DNA of 64,000 bases from Carboxylicivirga sp. M1479 (GTDB lineage: Bacteria > Bacteroidota > Bacteroidia > Bacteroidales > Marinilabiliaceae): assembly GCF_007097485.1 (NCBI RefSeq), contig NZ_VKDE01000022.1:62001-126000 (forward strand), in the 5' to 3' direction. The notes under the pieces were generated by a model that was given only the letters and a program-made list of their open reading frames with translations, was not told the origin of the DNA and searched no databases. Made by a program: the position numbers and the translations under genes. This document shows, one piece after another, positions 23,960 to 33,734 of this stretch (position 1 is the first letter of the stretch; every line of letters starts with the position of its first letter).

Positions 23960-25300
23960 TTAGCTAAACATTTTTTCGATTTTGACAAAACTAGATGGCA
24001 TGGCAAACATTACCACCTTATCATTTGCCTCAATTATTGTATCGCCACTGGCAATTATGGCAGACTCGCCTCTTATAATACCTCCCACATTAACATCCTT
24101 AGGCAAACTCAGTTTACGCAATGGCCCTTTGGTAATTTTAGAGCCAGGTTGAGCAATTAGCTCCAACACCTCAGCATCGGTTGCTGTTAAACACTTTACA
24201 TGCGAAACATGCGCTTTCAATGTGTATCTGTAAATATGACTAGCTGCTATTAGTTTTTTATTGACTAAAGTTCCAATACCTATATTTTCGGCTAAATCAA
24301 TGTAATCGATATTTTCGACCTCGGCAACCGTTTTTCGAACGCCCATCTTCTTTGCCAACTGACAAGCCAAAATATTAACTTCTGAGTTGCCTGTAACAGC
24401 CACAAAAGCATCCATTTTTTTAATTCCCTCGTCTTTTAACAACTCCAGGTTACGCCCATCCCCATTAATAACCAAGGTATCGGCCAAAATATCGGCCAGC
24501 CTTGCTGCTTTATCTTTATCTATTTCAATCAGCTTAATATTATACTGCCCCTCCAGCTTTTGAGCCACTTTTTTACCAATACGACTACCGCCCAAAATCA
24601 TGACATTCTTTATCTCAAACTGCTTTTTACCTGCATCGGCCATTACTTGCTGAACTGCTGACTTATTGGTAATGACATAAGCTAAATCATTATGTAACAA
24701 GGAATCCTTTCCTCGTGGGATAATGGTATCACTATCGCGATTAATCGCCACAATATTATATTCCTGCTTGTCGTACATGCCTGAAATTTCGGCCAGTGTT
24801 TTATTGACAATAGGTGCATTGTCACGAACCTTAAGTGCAAACATTACAAGTTTACTACCTGTAAACTCATACATTTGTCGCGTTCCTACTTGCTTTAAAG
24901 ATGCATATACTTCTTTAGCAGCTAATTGCTCGGGATAAATTAATTCATCAATACCTAATTTGCCGAAGAACTCTTTATTCTCCTCCAACAGATACTCATA
25001 ATTATTGACACGGGCGATGGTGGTTTTTGCTCCAAGTTGCTTTGCTAAAATGCAAGATAAAATACTCATATCCTGATATGGAGGAACAGCAATAAACAAG
25101 TCACAAGATTTAACATTGGCTTCACGCAAATCTTCTATGGATGAAATACTACCAACAATAGTCATTAGATCAAAGTGAGAATCAACTTGTTTTAGTTTCT
25201 CCTCCTCTTCATCCATCAAAATGACATCATGATTAGCAGAACACAGCATTTTTGCTAAATGCGTTCCAACTTCTCCTGCTCCTGCAATAAAAATTCTCAT
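23960..25300 (-). CDS. trkA: Trk-type potassium uptake regulator
   Basis: The 446-residue protein contains two copies of the RCK module: an NAD-binding Rossmann domain (MRIFIAGAGEVGTHLAKMLCSANHDVILMDEE) plus RCK-C domain, repeated from about residue 230 (NVMILGGSRIGKKVAQKLEGQYNIKLIEID). This is TrkA, the cytoplasmic nucleotide-binding subunit that gates the TrkH/TrkG channel. The partner trkH is not next to it in this window. Confidence 0.95.
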   Translation of the reverse strand: MRIFIAGAGEVGTHLAKMLCSANHDVILMDEEEEKLKQVDSHFDLMTIVGSISSIEDLREANVKSCDLFIAVPPYQDMSILSCILAKQLGAKTTIARVNNYEYLLEENKEFFGKLGIDELIYPEQLAAKEVYASLKQVGTRQMYEFTGSKLVMFALKVRDNAPIVNKTLAEISGMYDKQEYNIVAINRDSDTIIPRGKDSLLHNDLAYVITNKSAVQQVMADAGKKQFEIKNVMILGGSRIGKKVAQKLEGQYNIKLIEIDKDKAARLADILADTLVINGDGRNLELLKDEGIKKMDAFVAVTGNSEVNILACQLAKKMGVRKTVAEVENIDYIDLAENIGIGTLVNKKLIAASHIYRYTLKAHVSHVKCLTATDAEVLELIAQPGSKITKGPLRKLSLPKDVNVGGIIRGESAIIASGDTIIEANDKVVMFAMPSSFVKIEKMFS

Positions 25301-25397
25301 AATAATCAGTGTTGTTTAGCAAAGGTTGTTTGCCCGATAAAATCATCGCAAATTAATAGATAATACTACCAAACCTCCAAATAAAAACGCACTTAAA

Positions 25398-27482
25398 TCA
25401 CCACCTTTTATTCAAGCCTATAAAAAGAACTCCATCTTGATAAATATCGTGTACCTTTTCAACATATTTAGCATGATTCTTTAACCACTTTTTCTTTTGA
25501 TAATACTTCCAGGCATTGGGAATCACAATTTGACCAATTCGCATGGTATTTCTAACTTCTTCTAATGTCATGTTTGGCTGCCCCATTAAAAGTAAATAAT
25601 CCACATTTGAGTTATTTAGCTCATACCTCCATTTAGCTTTATCTGGAACAAGTGCAATTCTCTTGCTATTTATAAGTATAACAACAGGTTGTGAAAGCTG
25701 TTCATTTTGTAAATATTTGACGGTGTAATTTGATCTTGCTCCACAATAAGCCCATAAGCCAGATAAGGCAAAATCGATTTCTTTATCTGACAAAGAATCG
25801 CTTGAGTACACCGTATTATGGTCTGGACAAATATGATTAACAACGCTTTTACCTTTAACATTGGCAACATATAGTAACTCCTGCGGCAAATTGTGTGATC
25901 TTACAACAAAGCTTATTAGTACAATTGTTAAGGTATAGAGCAGATAACGAAAGTATTTGATCCATCTATATTCGATAAATATCAATAAAAATACAATTGA
26001 CAAATAAGTTAACACCATTTGTACACCTTGCAGATAAAGGTGCTCAATACTTGAGTAAGGCAGAGATTCAATCCAAATAACCATTGCCTCCATATAGCTT
26101 AACATGCCATCCAATCCGGGAATGATAAATTGCAAACAAGTTATTGAGAATGAAAAAACAGAGCTTAATACAGCTAATATAAGCACTGGTGTTACAATGG
26201 GAATTAAAAATACATTTGCTAAGATGAAATAAACCGGGAACGAATGAAAAGCGTAAATGCACAAAGGCAAAGTACCTATTTGGGCTGCCAGTGAAACTGC
26301 AATAATTGACCATAGCCATTTAAAAGGTGGAAAATTAAACGAAAACCAATTATTGATGTAGGGATAAAAACTGACTATGGAAGCTACGGCAACATGACTT
26401 AACCAAAAACCAATATTAAATATTGATAAGGGCTCAAAACAAATAATGATAAACATGGAGGCTCCTAGCAAATTAAAAACACCTGTCTTACGTTTAACTG
26501 TTCGGCCAATTTCAAGTATTGAAAACATGATACTAGCTCTCATAACAGATGGTGAAAATCCTGTGATTAAAGCGTAGAACCACAATAGTAAGATAATTAT
26601 CAAAGCAACAATTATTGATTTCTTTTTAAAACCAATACTTTGTAATAATACCAAAATCATCATATAAATAATGCCAACATGCAAACCACTAACTGCCAAC
26701 AAATGCATTGCGCCTGCATTAGAAAATGCAGATTTCTGATCGTATGTTAATCGACTTTTATCACCCAAAAACAGAGCATTAAGAATAGCCAAATTAGATT
26801 CCTGAAGACCAGCCTTAAGAAAGCGAATTCTTAGCTTTTCTTTTAATTTAGCACTAAATATAATTGGAGAGTGACTATTATTTTCGGCATCTAAAGTATC
26901 AATTTGCATGCTTGAAGCATAATACCGAAAGACAAATCGTTGATTGCGTAAATACCCACAATAGTCAAAATCAAATTGACTATCTGCATTTGTAAAAGGA
27001 ATAAATCGACCTAACAACTGAACTTTATCTCCTGCTGAAACAGGATATTTGCATATTTTTTTAGGCAAGTATAGTAAGCCTTTACCCCCACAAAAAGAAT
27101 TGATCGAATCAGATGAGGTGCCATGCAACTGCACTTCATAAGTATAGTTTTTAGGTGTCTCTCCCGACATCTCGATTACCCGAACACTTATTGCGACATC
27201 ATTACCTATGGGTGGCAAAACCATAGGTTTGCGCACTTGCATATAAAAGTTACCTATTAAAATAAAAGTAAGAAACACTGTTAACCCACTGAGTGAGCGA
27301 TACCTGTACTTTGCTTTTTTATTGAACCAGTATATTAAGAGCCATAAAAACGCTATACATATAATACATAGAGATAAAATAATTGACATGAAGCCACTCA
27401 AGACCATCCCAGTGTAAACACCAAAAATAAGTGGTATTACTAAGCGAACAAAAGGAGATTTCTTCAAAAATAGATTTAGCAT
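25398..27482 (-). CDS. comEC: ComEC/Rec2-family DNA-uptake channel protein
   Basis: This is a 694-residue multi-pass membrane protein. N-terminal helices (about 12-75) lead into a DUF4131-like extracellular OB domain (80-195) and the competence domain (about 230-510) with LNALFLGDKSRLTYDQKSAFSNAGAMHLLAVSGLHVGIIY, the conserved start of that domain. The C-terminal 170 residues stand where a metallo-beta-lactamase-like domain is found in many ComEC proteins, but no HxHxDH zinc motif is present, as in many Bacteroidota versions. It should form the inner-membrane channel for single-stranded DNA during transformation. It is the first non-polysaccharide gene after the cluster. Confidence 0.92.
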   Translation of the reverse strand: MLNLFLKKSPFVRLVIPLIFGVYTGMVLSGFMSIILSLCIICIAFLWLLIYWFNKKAKYRYRSLSGLTVFLTFILIGNFYMQVRKPMVLPPIGNDVAISVRVIEMSGETPKNYTYEVQLHGTSSDSINSFCGGKGLLYLPKKICKYPVSAGDKVQLLGRFIPFTNADSQFDFDYCGYLRNQRFVFRYYASSMQIDTLDAENNSHSPIIFSAKLKEKLRIRFLKAGLQESNLAILNALFLGDKSRLTYDQKSAFSNAGAMHLLAVSGLHVGIIYMMILVLLQSIGFKKKSIIVALIIILLLWFYALITGFSPSVMRASIMFSILEIGRTVKRKTGVFNLLGASMFIIICFEPLSIFNIGFWLSHVAVASIVSFYPYINNWFSFNFPPFKWLWSIIAVSLAAQIGTLPLCIYAFHSFPVYFILANVFLIPIVTPVLILAVLSSVFSFSITCLQFIIPGLDGMLSYMEAMVIWIESLPYSSIEHLYLQGVQMVLTYLSIVFLLIFIEYRWIKYFRYLLYTLTIVLISFVVRSHNLPQELLYVANVKGKSVVNHICPDHNTVYSSDSLSDKEIDFALSGLWAYCGARSNYTVKYLQNEQLSQPVVILINSKRIALVPDKAKWRYELNNSNVDYLLLMGQPNMTLEEVRNTMRIGQIVIPNAWKYYQKKKWLKNHAKYVEKVHDIYQDGVLFIGLNKRW

Positions 27483-27534
27483 ACTATCATAAATAAATTA
27501 AATTTATGATATCTAAATTGCAATCACAAGTGAA

Positions 27535-28668
27535 TTATGAACTTGAAATTCGTCCTGAAAGAATATTGTATAATGCTTTAAAAAAATACCTGAAATCGGT
27601 TAAAATTGGAGAACGATGTTTTTCATTCATATATATTCTTTCAGCTTCAATATTTTGTTCGTTATCAGGCATATTTAATGCTACGTATGGAGGTATGCAG
27701 CCTGGTTTAAAGAGTATTCGCTTTTTCTGCACATCCTCAGGCAATTCATTAAAACGTGTTTGGCTTAGAGGACGAACTCCAACAATATTCATATTACCCT
27801 TTAGCACATTTATAATCTGTGGTAATTCATCAAACCAGTATTTCCTAAAAAACTGTCCCCATCGAGTTAAACGAAAATCATTAGCTGGCTTTCCTTGTGC
27901 ATTATAGCCATTTAAACGAATCACATAATCTTGTAGATACTCTGAATAAGGGTGCATGGTTCTAATTTTGTAAACCTTAATCATTTTACCATGCTTACCA
28001 ACACGTTGCATGGCAAAAACGGGCGCATACGAAGGTTGCTTTATACTAAATACCTCCGATGTTTTCATAATAACAAAGTATACTTTGCCTTCGATCTCTT
28101 TAAATTCAATAATTTCAAAGCCACAGCTAACCACTCGGCCAAGAACTTCAGCAATTGTTAACCATCTATACTTTCCTTTAGTAATAAAAAAGTAAAGCTT
28201 TCTTAAGCTTGGAACTTTTGGCCATACTCGATGAATAATGAAATTAAATAACCAGATTAAGTGACATAAAAATTGGGTCTTCCTTTTGAATAGATTCCTT
28301 TTACGATTACTGGTTGATTCAACGCAGCCAACATATATTCCTGCATCAGGTAATGCTTTATTAACCTTAATCAGGTATTTATTAATATATCGAACATTAT
28401 TTATCTGTTGTACATTGACAATACTTCGTATTTGCTGTCCTCTTCCAATACTTGCATCCATCACATTGTCAGACATAAAACGCACTGATTCTGAATCAAT
28501 AGCAATATGCTGATTCATATACTTTCGAACCTGATCACTCAATGATAAAATAATACTTTCCTTGGAAGCACTAATATTCTCAACAACAACAGAATTGACA
28601 AGCTCATTTTGTACTTGTTCAACACTTTGCCCAACTCTTAAAGCTCCTATTGATTCCACACTTCTCAT
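27535..28668 (-). CDS. Phosphoglycosyl transferase (sugar transferase) with soluble N-terminus
   Basis: The 377-residue protein ends in a bacterial sugar-transferase catalytic domain (about 225-370): AMQRVGKHGKMIKVYKIRTMHP, the catalytic Asp-Glu pair in WFDELPQIINVLKGNMNIVGVRPLS and the FKPGCIPPYVAL segment. Such enzymes put the first sugar phosphate on undecaprenyl phosphate. The usual N-terminal membrane helices and the re-entrant helix before the QRVG motif are not clear; instead, about 220 residues of mainly soluble sequence precede it, with one hydrophobic stretch (LCHLIWLFNFIIHRVW). This may be the Bacteroidota form with a degenerate methyltransferase-like N-terminus. It is the last gene of the polysaccharide cluster. 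Confidence 0.85.
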   Translation of the reverse strand: MRSVESIGALRVGQSVEQVQNELVNSVVVENISASKESIILSLSDQVRKYMNQHIAIDSESVRFMSDNVMDASIGRGQQIRSIVNVQQINNVRYINKYLIKVNKALPDAGIYVGCVESTSNRKRNLFKRKTQFLCHLIWLFNFIIHRVWPKVPSLRKLYFFITKGKYRWLTIAEVLGRVVSCGFEIIEFKEIEGKVYFVIMKTSEVFSIKQPSYAPVFAMQRVGKHGKMIKVYKIRTMHPYSEYLQDYVIRLNGYNAQGKPANDFRLTRWGQFFRKYWFDELPQIINVLKGNMNIVGVRPLSQTRFNELPEDVQKKRILFKPGCIPPYVALNMPDNEQNIEAERIYMNEKHRSPILTDFRYFFKALYNILSGRISSS

Positions 28669-28908
28669 CCCAATTCAATAAAAGGTTATGAAGCAATATA
28701 CTTTCAATTATAAATTTTGTACAGTTGTTTTACACTAAGCCAAACGAGAACATAACAATCTAAATATCAACAAAAACGACTCATCAGTGTTTTTCATTTA
28801 TTCCTCTAACAAAACAAGCCTTTAGTCAAAATTTTATCTTTATAGTTTGATTTTTACGAACGTGTTAAAATTATAGGTTACCGCCAAAAATCGCTATTTC
28901 AAACTCTA

Positions 28909-30357
28909 CTATTTAGTTTTCTTACCTGCTGCATTAACTTGCATTTTATCTGAAAAAACAATGTGTTGAGGCACTTTATAGTTAGATAATTTCATGGCAC
29001 ATTCTCGCTTAATATCATCTGCCGATATTGTTTCATTGTTAACGACTACAATTGCTTTAATCGCTTCTCCTAATAACTCATCAGCAACCGCTTCAATTGT
29101 ACAGTCAACCACCCCTTCCAGTCCTACAATCACTTCTTCAATTTCTTTTGGACTAACTCGTCGTCCCCCAACTTTAATAATTTCCTTACGCCTTGCAGCG
29201 TGGAATATAAAGCCATCTTGATCGATTCGAGCCATATCCCCAGTATATAACCAACCATTTTTAATTGTTTGACTTGTTTCCTCTGGGTCTTTATAGTAAC
29301 CAAGCATGACATTATCGCCTTTAGCAATAATTTCGCCAATTTCATCGGGGTTAACATTGCTACCTTGAGCATTAACGACACGTAATTCTACATCTGGAAT
29401 ACCTTTGCCAATTGAACCCATTTTTTTATCAAGCATTAAGGGTGGTAAATAGGACAAACGAGCTGTTGCTTCAGTTTGGCCGTACATCACAAATAAATCA
29501 ACTTTCGACTTACTCTTTTTAAACTCCTCTATAAAAGCGGTATGTAATTTACCACCAGCCTGTGTTACATAGCGTAAATCGGGAAAATCAGTCGTTTTGA
29601 ATTCTTTTGATTTACGCAGTAAAATCTGAAAATGACTTGGAACACCTGCAAAGCCAGTACATTTATATTTGATTAGATCACTTATAACACTTGAAAGAAA
29701 TATAAACGTATTATTAAGCACAATTTTACCTCCTACTTTCAAGTGCGTATGCAAGAGCGACAAACCATAACAATAAAAGAATGGCAAAACAACTTCCATT
29801 GTATCATGTTGACTTAAGGCTAAATACTCAACGATGGAACGTGTATTAGCAATTATATTTCTATGGGATATCATTACACCCTTTGGTTCGGCAGTAGAAC
29901 CAGATGTGAAAATAATTTGAGCTAAATCGTCTAAATCCTGAGTTGAATCCTTCCAATTTACCTCATCTGATGATGCTATAATTGTTGACAGGTCGGATTG
30001 ATTAAAAATGTACTCAGATGTTGGTTGTATCCGATTAATCAGCTGCTGTGAAGCAAACAAATATTTAGCATCACAGCATTGCATAATTCTCTCACATGTA
30101 TCTTTTTCTATTGCTGGGTTTAAAGGAACAACCACATTACCCGATTTCATAATGGCTAAATAACAAATTATAAAATCGTTACTATTGGGCATTATCAAAA
30201 CTACATTCTTCCCCTGCCCCACATTTAGCCTAAACCACTCGGCTAGTTTAAGAATATCACAAATCAATTGCGAATAAGCCAATGTATCGGTTCGGCCGAT
30301 TACAAAATCACTCTTTCGTAACAAATGATCCTTTAATAAGAAATCGATACAATTCAT
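28909..30357 (-). CDS. AMP-forming acyl/aminoacyl-carrier ligase
   Basis: This is a 482-residue class I adenylate-forming enzyme. Core motifs: A3 IIFTSGSTAEPKGVMISH, A5 YGQTEATARLS, A7-A8 YTGDMARIDQDGFIFHAARRKEIIKVGGRRVSPKEIEEV, and the C-terminal catalytic Lys in NAAGKKTK at the very end. It activates a carboxylate as an acyl-AMP and loads it onto a thiol, here probably the phosphopantetheine arm of the carrier protein encoded at 33336-33578. The gene is nine bases behind the NadE-like gene, in a tight four-gene unit with asnB and the carrier protein. The substrate is unknown; a hydroxy-acid or amino acid destined for polymer decoration is my inference. Confidence 0.88.
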   Translation of the reverse strand: MNCIDFLLKDHLLRKSDFVIGRTDTLAYSQLICDILKLAEWFRLNVGQGKNVVLIMPNSNDFIICYLAIMKSGNVVVPLNPAIEKDTCERIMQCCDAKYLFASQQLINRIQPTSEYIFNQSDLSTIIASSDEVNWKDSTQDLDDLAQIIFTSGSTAEPKGVMISHRNIIANTRSIVEYLALSQHDTMEVVLPFFYCYGLSLLHTHLKVGGKIVLNNTFIFLSSVISDLIKYKCTGFAGVPSHFQILLRKSKEFKTTDFPDLRYVTQAGGKLHTAFIEEFKKSKSKVDLFVMYGQTEATARLSYLPPLMLDKKMGSIGKGIPDVELRVVNAQGSNVNPDEIGEIIAKGDNVMLGYYKDPEETSQTIKNGWLYTGDMARIDQDGFIFHAARRKEIIKVGGRRVSPKEIEEVIVGLEGVVDCTIEAVADELLGEAIKAIVVVNNETISADDIKRECAMKLSNYKVPQHIVFSDKMQVNAAGKKTK

Positions 30358-30366
30358 GATTATAAA

Positions 30367-31347
30367 TTAGTAGTTATGAATAGGTGGCAAACGTAAATAT
30401 TCTGTCGTCTTCCTTTTTCTGTCAAAATTTTTATAAATCTTTTCAACTTCAACCTCTTCTTTCGCAAGAACTTTAGCTACTTCGGCAGCTGAATAATTAT
30501 TCTCCCATCCGTACCACAACAAATCCATCATTTCAAAAGGCATCTGATAAAAGAACTCCTCTTGAGTTTGTTCTGCTGTATAAGTATCTGTAGTGGGTGT
30601 ACGTTCAATAATTTCATTGGGAATACCCAATTCTCGTGCTAATTCATAAACTTGTGTTTTATACAAGTTACCGATTGGCATTACATCGGCACCACCATCT
30701 CCAAACTTTACAAAAAAGCCTTGTTGTACTTCGTGTTTATTTGGCGTGCCAATAACAGCATAATGCCGTGCTTCTGCATGATAATACAACATGGTCATGC
30801 GACTACGTTGTTTAAAATTAGAAGCAGCCACTATTTGTAAGTATTCGTTCATTGGCAAACGTTCACTTTGTTCGCTACCATCTTCAAATACAACAGTTAC
30901 AAAAAATACTGGAGGCAAGTTACTATTTATAAAAGCCTCAGGAATACCAATCTTCATCTTATCCTTTGCAGGGTTAAACTTTGGAATAATGCGTTTTACC
31001 GCTTCATCTCGACGTGTATAACATTCAAATCCTTCAAGGGCACCACTTATATTCTCTTCAAGCACCTCAACACCGAACTTCTCAGCTAATTTCAAGGCAA
31101 ACTCTTTACTATCGTCATTCGAATCTTTTTCGGGCAACATCACACCTAATACATTCTTGGCACCGAAAGCTTTAACAGCTATGGCTAAGGTAACAGAAGA
31201 ATCTATTCCACCACTGATTCCAACAACTGCACCACGTCGTTTTAAAACTTTCCCAACGTCGTGTTTAAGTTTGGTGGTAATCTGTTCTATTGTTTTAGAA
31301 ATGCTTTTTAGCTTTATTATATCTTTATTAAATTCAGGTTTAGTCAT
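30367..31347 (-). CDS. NadE-like ammonia-dependent amide synthetase
   Basis: The 326-residue protein carries the NAD synthase domain: PP-loop GISGGIDSSVTLAIA (about residue 44), GTPNKHEVQQGFFVKFGDGGADVMPIGNLYKTQV, and a C-terminal RLPPIHNY. There is no nitrilase or glutaminase domain, so it should use free ammonia. Compared with standard NadE, the loop after IIERTPTTDTYTAEQTQEEF lacks the usual ADL...QTDE wording, so its substrate may not be deamido-NAD. It sits between asnB and an AMP-ligase within the polysaccharide cluster, an odd place for a housekeeping NAD synthase. I think it is a paralog amidating a polysaccharide precursor, but a real NAD synthase remains possible. Confidence 0.8.
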   Translation of the reverse strand: MTKPEFNKDIIKLKSISKTIEQITTKLKHDVGKVLKRRGAVVGISGGIDSSVTLAIAVKAFGAKNVLGVMLPEKDSNDDSKEFALKLAEKFGVEVLEENISGALEGFECYTRRDEAVKRIIPKFNPAKDKMKIGIPEAFINSNLPPVFFVTVVFEDGSEQSERLPMNEYLQIVAASNFKQRSRMTMLYYHAEARHYAVIGTPNKHEVQQGFFVKFGDGGADVMPIGNLYKTQVYELARELGIPNEIIERTPTTDTYTAEQTQEEFFYQMPFEMMDLLWYGWENNYSAAEVAKVLAKEEVEVEKIYKNFDRKRKTTEYLRLPPIHNY

Positions 31348-31370
31348 TCGATTCTATTTTACAGTTATTA

Positions 31371-33329
31371 CTATTTGTTTTTGACATCTGCATGCAACAT
31401 GCTACTACTTTTTATTTCTTGTTTTGAGTCAATAAATTGTTGATACAACATTTGAGTTGACAGCACGGCTATTAAGGCCATATTATCTTGCTCAGTAATA
31501 ATATTTGTGGTTTGAATTTTAGTAAAAAGTGAAGCTAGTTTATCGACATTAAACAATCCGCTTGAAACCAAGGCTGAATTACTAAAGTATGCTTCTAGTA
31601 AATCAGAACTTTTTATTATGGCATGCCCAACTGGTGCACGGTATGCTTGTTTTGGCCTCTTTATTACTGAAGCAGGCAATTGAGTTCTCATCATGTGTTT
31701 AAGTAGTACTTTCTCATTCAGCCCTTTTATTTTAAATTCATCGGGTAAAGTAGAACAAAACTCCGCTACTCGATGATCCAAGAATGGATAGCGCCCTTCG
31801 ACAGAGTTTGCCATGGCCACTCTATCGCCCTGAGAAGACAAAAGGTAACCTGACATAAAGAATCGTGATTCGATTAACTGTGCCTTTTCAAGAGATGTAA
31901 ACCCATCCAACTCATTTACCAAACTATTAGCAACATTATCAATTGGATGATAGTCTTTAATTGACTGGTAACAATCATCGGATAATAAATTTGTTAGATT
32001 TTGACCATTTTTCCAACGTAACAAATGCGAGTAAACGGGCGACTCTGTATTTTGTAACTGATAGCCGAAAAACAATTTTAAAGCCTGGGCTGATGCATTT
32101 TTTAATTGTGGAATATACGGATACAACCTTTTTAAAAGCAAAGGCCTTAGCTTGGAAGTAGGATCTTTTGCCCAAAAATGCCTGATGATTGCTTCCTTAA
32201 AAATATTATAGCCTCCAAGCATTTCATCAGCGCCTTCCCCTGTTAATACAACCTTAATGTTACTCTTTCGAACCAAAGAGGATAACATCATCATTGGAAC
32301 AGGAGATGTACGAAGAATTGGTGCCTCGGTATGATAAATGGCTTTTTGTAATAGGTCTACAATATTATTGTCGGAACAAGAAATACTCTTGTGTCTGGTA
32401 TTAAAATGAGCAGATACCTCTTGTTGGTAGTTTGATTCATCATATTGCTCATCGTCAAAACCAATTGAGAAAGTATTTAAAGAGCTCGGTTGTATTTGCT
32501 TAACAAGAGCTGTTACCACACTAGAATCTAGTCCACCACTTAAATAAGCCGCAACCTGTACATCGGCTCGCAAGCGTAAATCAATACTACTTTTGAGCAA
32601 AAAAGATAATTCCTCAGCTGCCTCATTAAAAGTCCCTTTAAAAGTGTTGATCCCAAACTCATGCTTCCAATAGGATCGAATTTCACTGACTCCCCCACTA
32701 AACTCCATATAATGGCCAGGCGGAAGTTCTTTGATATTCTGGAAAAAGGTATTAGGCGATAGTGGCGACCAAAAGATAAACGATTCTTTCAAGCCTTTTA
32801 GGTTAATATGAGGCTCAACATTTGGATATTCAAACAGACATTTTATTTCGGACGCGAATATTAACTCATCATTATTACGGGTATAAAACAAGGGACGAAT
32901 TCCAAAGCGGTCGCGTGCTAAAAACAGTTTTTGCTTCTTTTCATCCCAAATTGAAAAGGCAAACTGCCCGTTTAGTTGAGTTAAGCAATCAGCACCATAC
33001 TCTTCGTACATGTGCAATACTACTTCGGTATCGCAGTTGGTTTTAAATTGATGTCCTAATGATTGAAGTTGTTGCCGTAATTCGGTATGGTTATAAACTT
33101 CGCCATTATAAGCAATCCACAGATTACCATCTTGATTACATAATGGCTGTTGACCAGATCCTAAATCGACAATACTGAGACGTACACTACCCATTCCAAA
33201 AGTTGGTGTTCTGTATAATCCAGCTTCATCGGGACCGCGATGTACAATACGCGTTAACATTTTATTCAGCACATCTTCTTTTTGTGCTAAAGGCATATTA
33301 TTACCGCTAAAGCCAACTATACCACACAT
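31371..33329 (-). CDS. asnB: Glutamine-dependent asparagine synthase-family amidotransferase
   Basis: The 652-residue protein begins MCGIVGFSG; Cys2 after Met removal is the glutaminase nucleophile. Residues 2-190 form the Ntn glutaminase domain, with AYNGEVYNHTELR and LFLARDRFGIRPLFY. Residues about 235-600 form the ATP-pyrophosphatase synthetase domain with PP-loop YLSGGLDSSVVTAL and VEGRYPFLDHRVAEFC. It should move glutamine nitrogen onto an adenylated carboxylate. In exopolysaccharide clusters such enzymes probably amidate uronic or amino acids rather than aspartate. The carrier-protein gene ends only six bases upstream, so the two are co-transcribed. Confidence 0.92.
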   Translation of the reverse strand: MCGIVGFSGNNMPLAQKEDVLNKMLTRIVHRGPDEAGLYRTPTFGMGSVRLSIVDLGSGQQPLCNQDGNLWIAYNGEVYNHTELRQQLQSLGHQFKTNCDTEVVLHMYEEYGADCLTQLNGQFAFSIWDEKKQKLFLARDRFGIRPLFYTRNNDELIFASEIKCLFEYPNVEPHINLKGLKESFIFWSPLSPNTFFQNIKELPPGHYMEFSGGVSEIRSYWKHEFGINTFKGTFNEAAEELSFLLKSSIDLRLRADVQVAAYLSGGLDSSVVTALVKQIQPSSLNTFSIGFDDEQYDESNYQQEVSAHFNTRHKSISCSDNNIVDLLQKAIYHTEAPILRTSPVPMMMLSSLVRKSNIKVVLTGEGADEMLGGYNIFKEAIIRHFWAKDPTSKLRPLLLKRLYPYIPQLKNASAQALKLFFGYQLQNTESPVYSHLLRWKNGQNLTNLLSDDCYQSIKDYHPIDNVANSLVNELDGFTSLEKAQLIESRFFMSGYLLSSQGDRVAMANSVEGRYPFLDHRVAEFCSTLPDEFKIKGLNEKVLLKHMMRTQLPASVIKRPKQAYRAPVGHAIIKSSDLLEAYFSNSALVSSGLFNVDKLASLFTKIQTTNIITEQDNMALIAVLSTQMLYQQFIDSKQEIKSSSMLHADVKNK

Positions 33330-33335
33330 AACAAA

Positions 33336-33578
33336 TTAATTAGCAGGTGTTTTTTTTCGCTCGAGAAATGAAACAATGGTATTAATACTTTTAAAATTCT
33401 CCTCTGTCAAATCACCATCATCTGTTTTAACTCCCATTTCTTCATCAATAAAGGTTATTAAACTCAGTAAACCCATTGAATCAAAAATCCCTTGCTCAAA
33501 CAGTGAAACATCATCGGTTATGGTCTCTTTATCAATAAAGGTAATTTCCGAAATAAAGGCTCTTATTTGCTCTTTCAT
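33336..33578 (-). CDS. Acyl carrier protein
   Basis: The 80-residue acidic helical protein has the phosphopantetheine attachment site in IFDSMGLLSLITFIDEE, with Ser34 as the carrier residue. It is a stand-alone carrier protein, not the fatty-acid ACP by sequence context, because it heads the asnB / NadE-like / AMP-ligase unit. The partner AMP-ligase at 28909-30357 is the likely loader. Known parallels are the carrier protein plus AMP-ligase plus amidotransferase sets in exosortase-associated polysaccharide loci. Confidence 0.92.
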   Translation of the reverse strand: MKEQIRAFISEITFIDKETITDDVSLFEQGIFDSMGLLSLITFIDEEMGVKTDDGDLTEENFKSINTIVSFLERKKTPAN

Positions 33579-33734
33579 TATGTATAAATTAGGTTATTGT
33601 GCTTAAATTAAAGAAGCGCCCCAAAAGGCATATTCTAATAAAAAGGTAGAAAATACTATGCGGAAATGCTTTGAATTTTGCTTGATGTGGAGATATTTTA
33701 CATTAACATCACAATCTATTAGATTAAGCTATTA

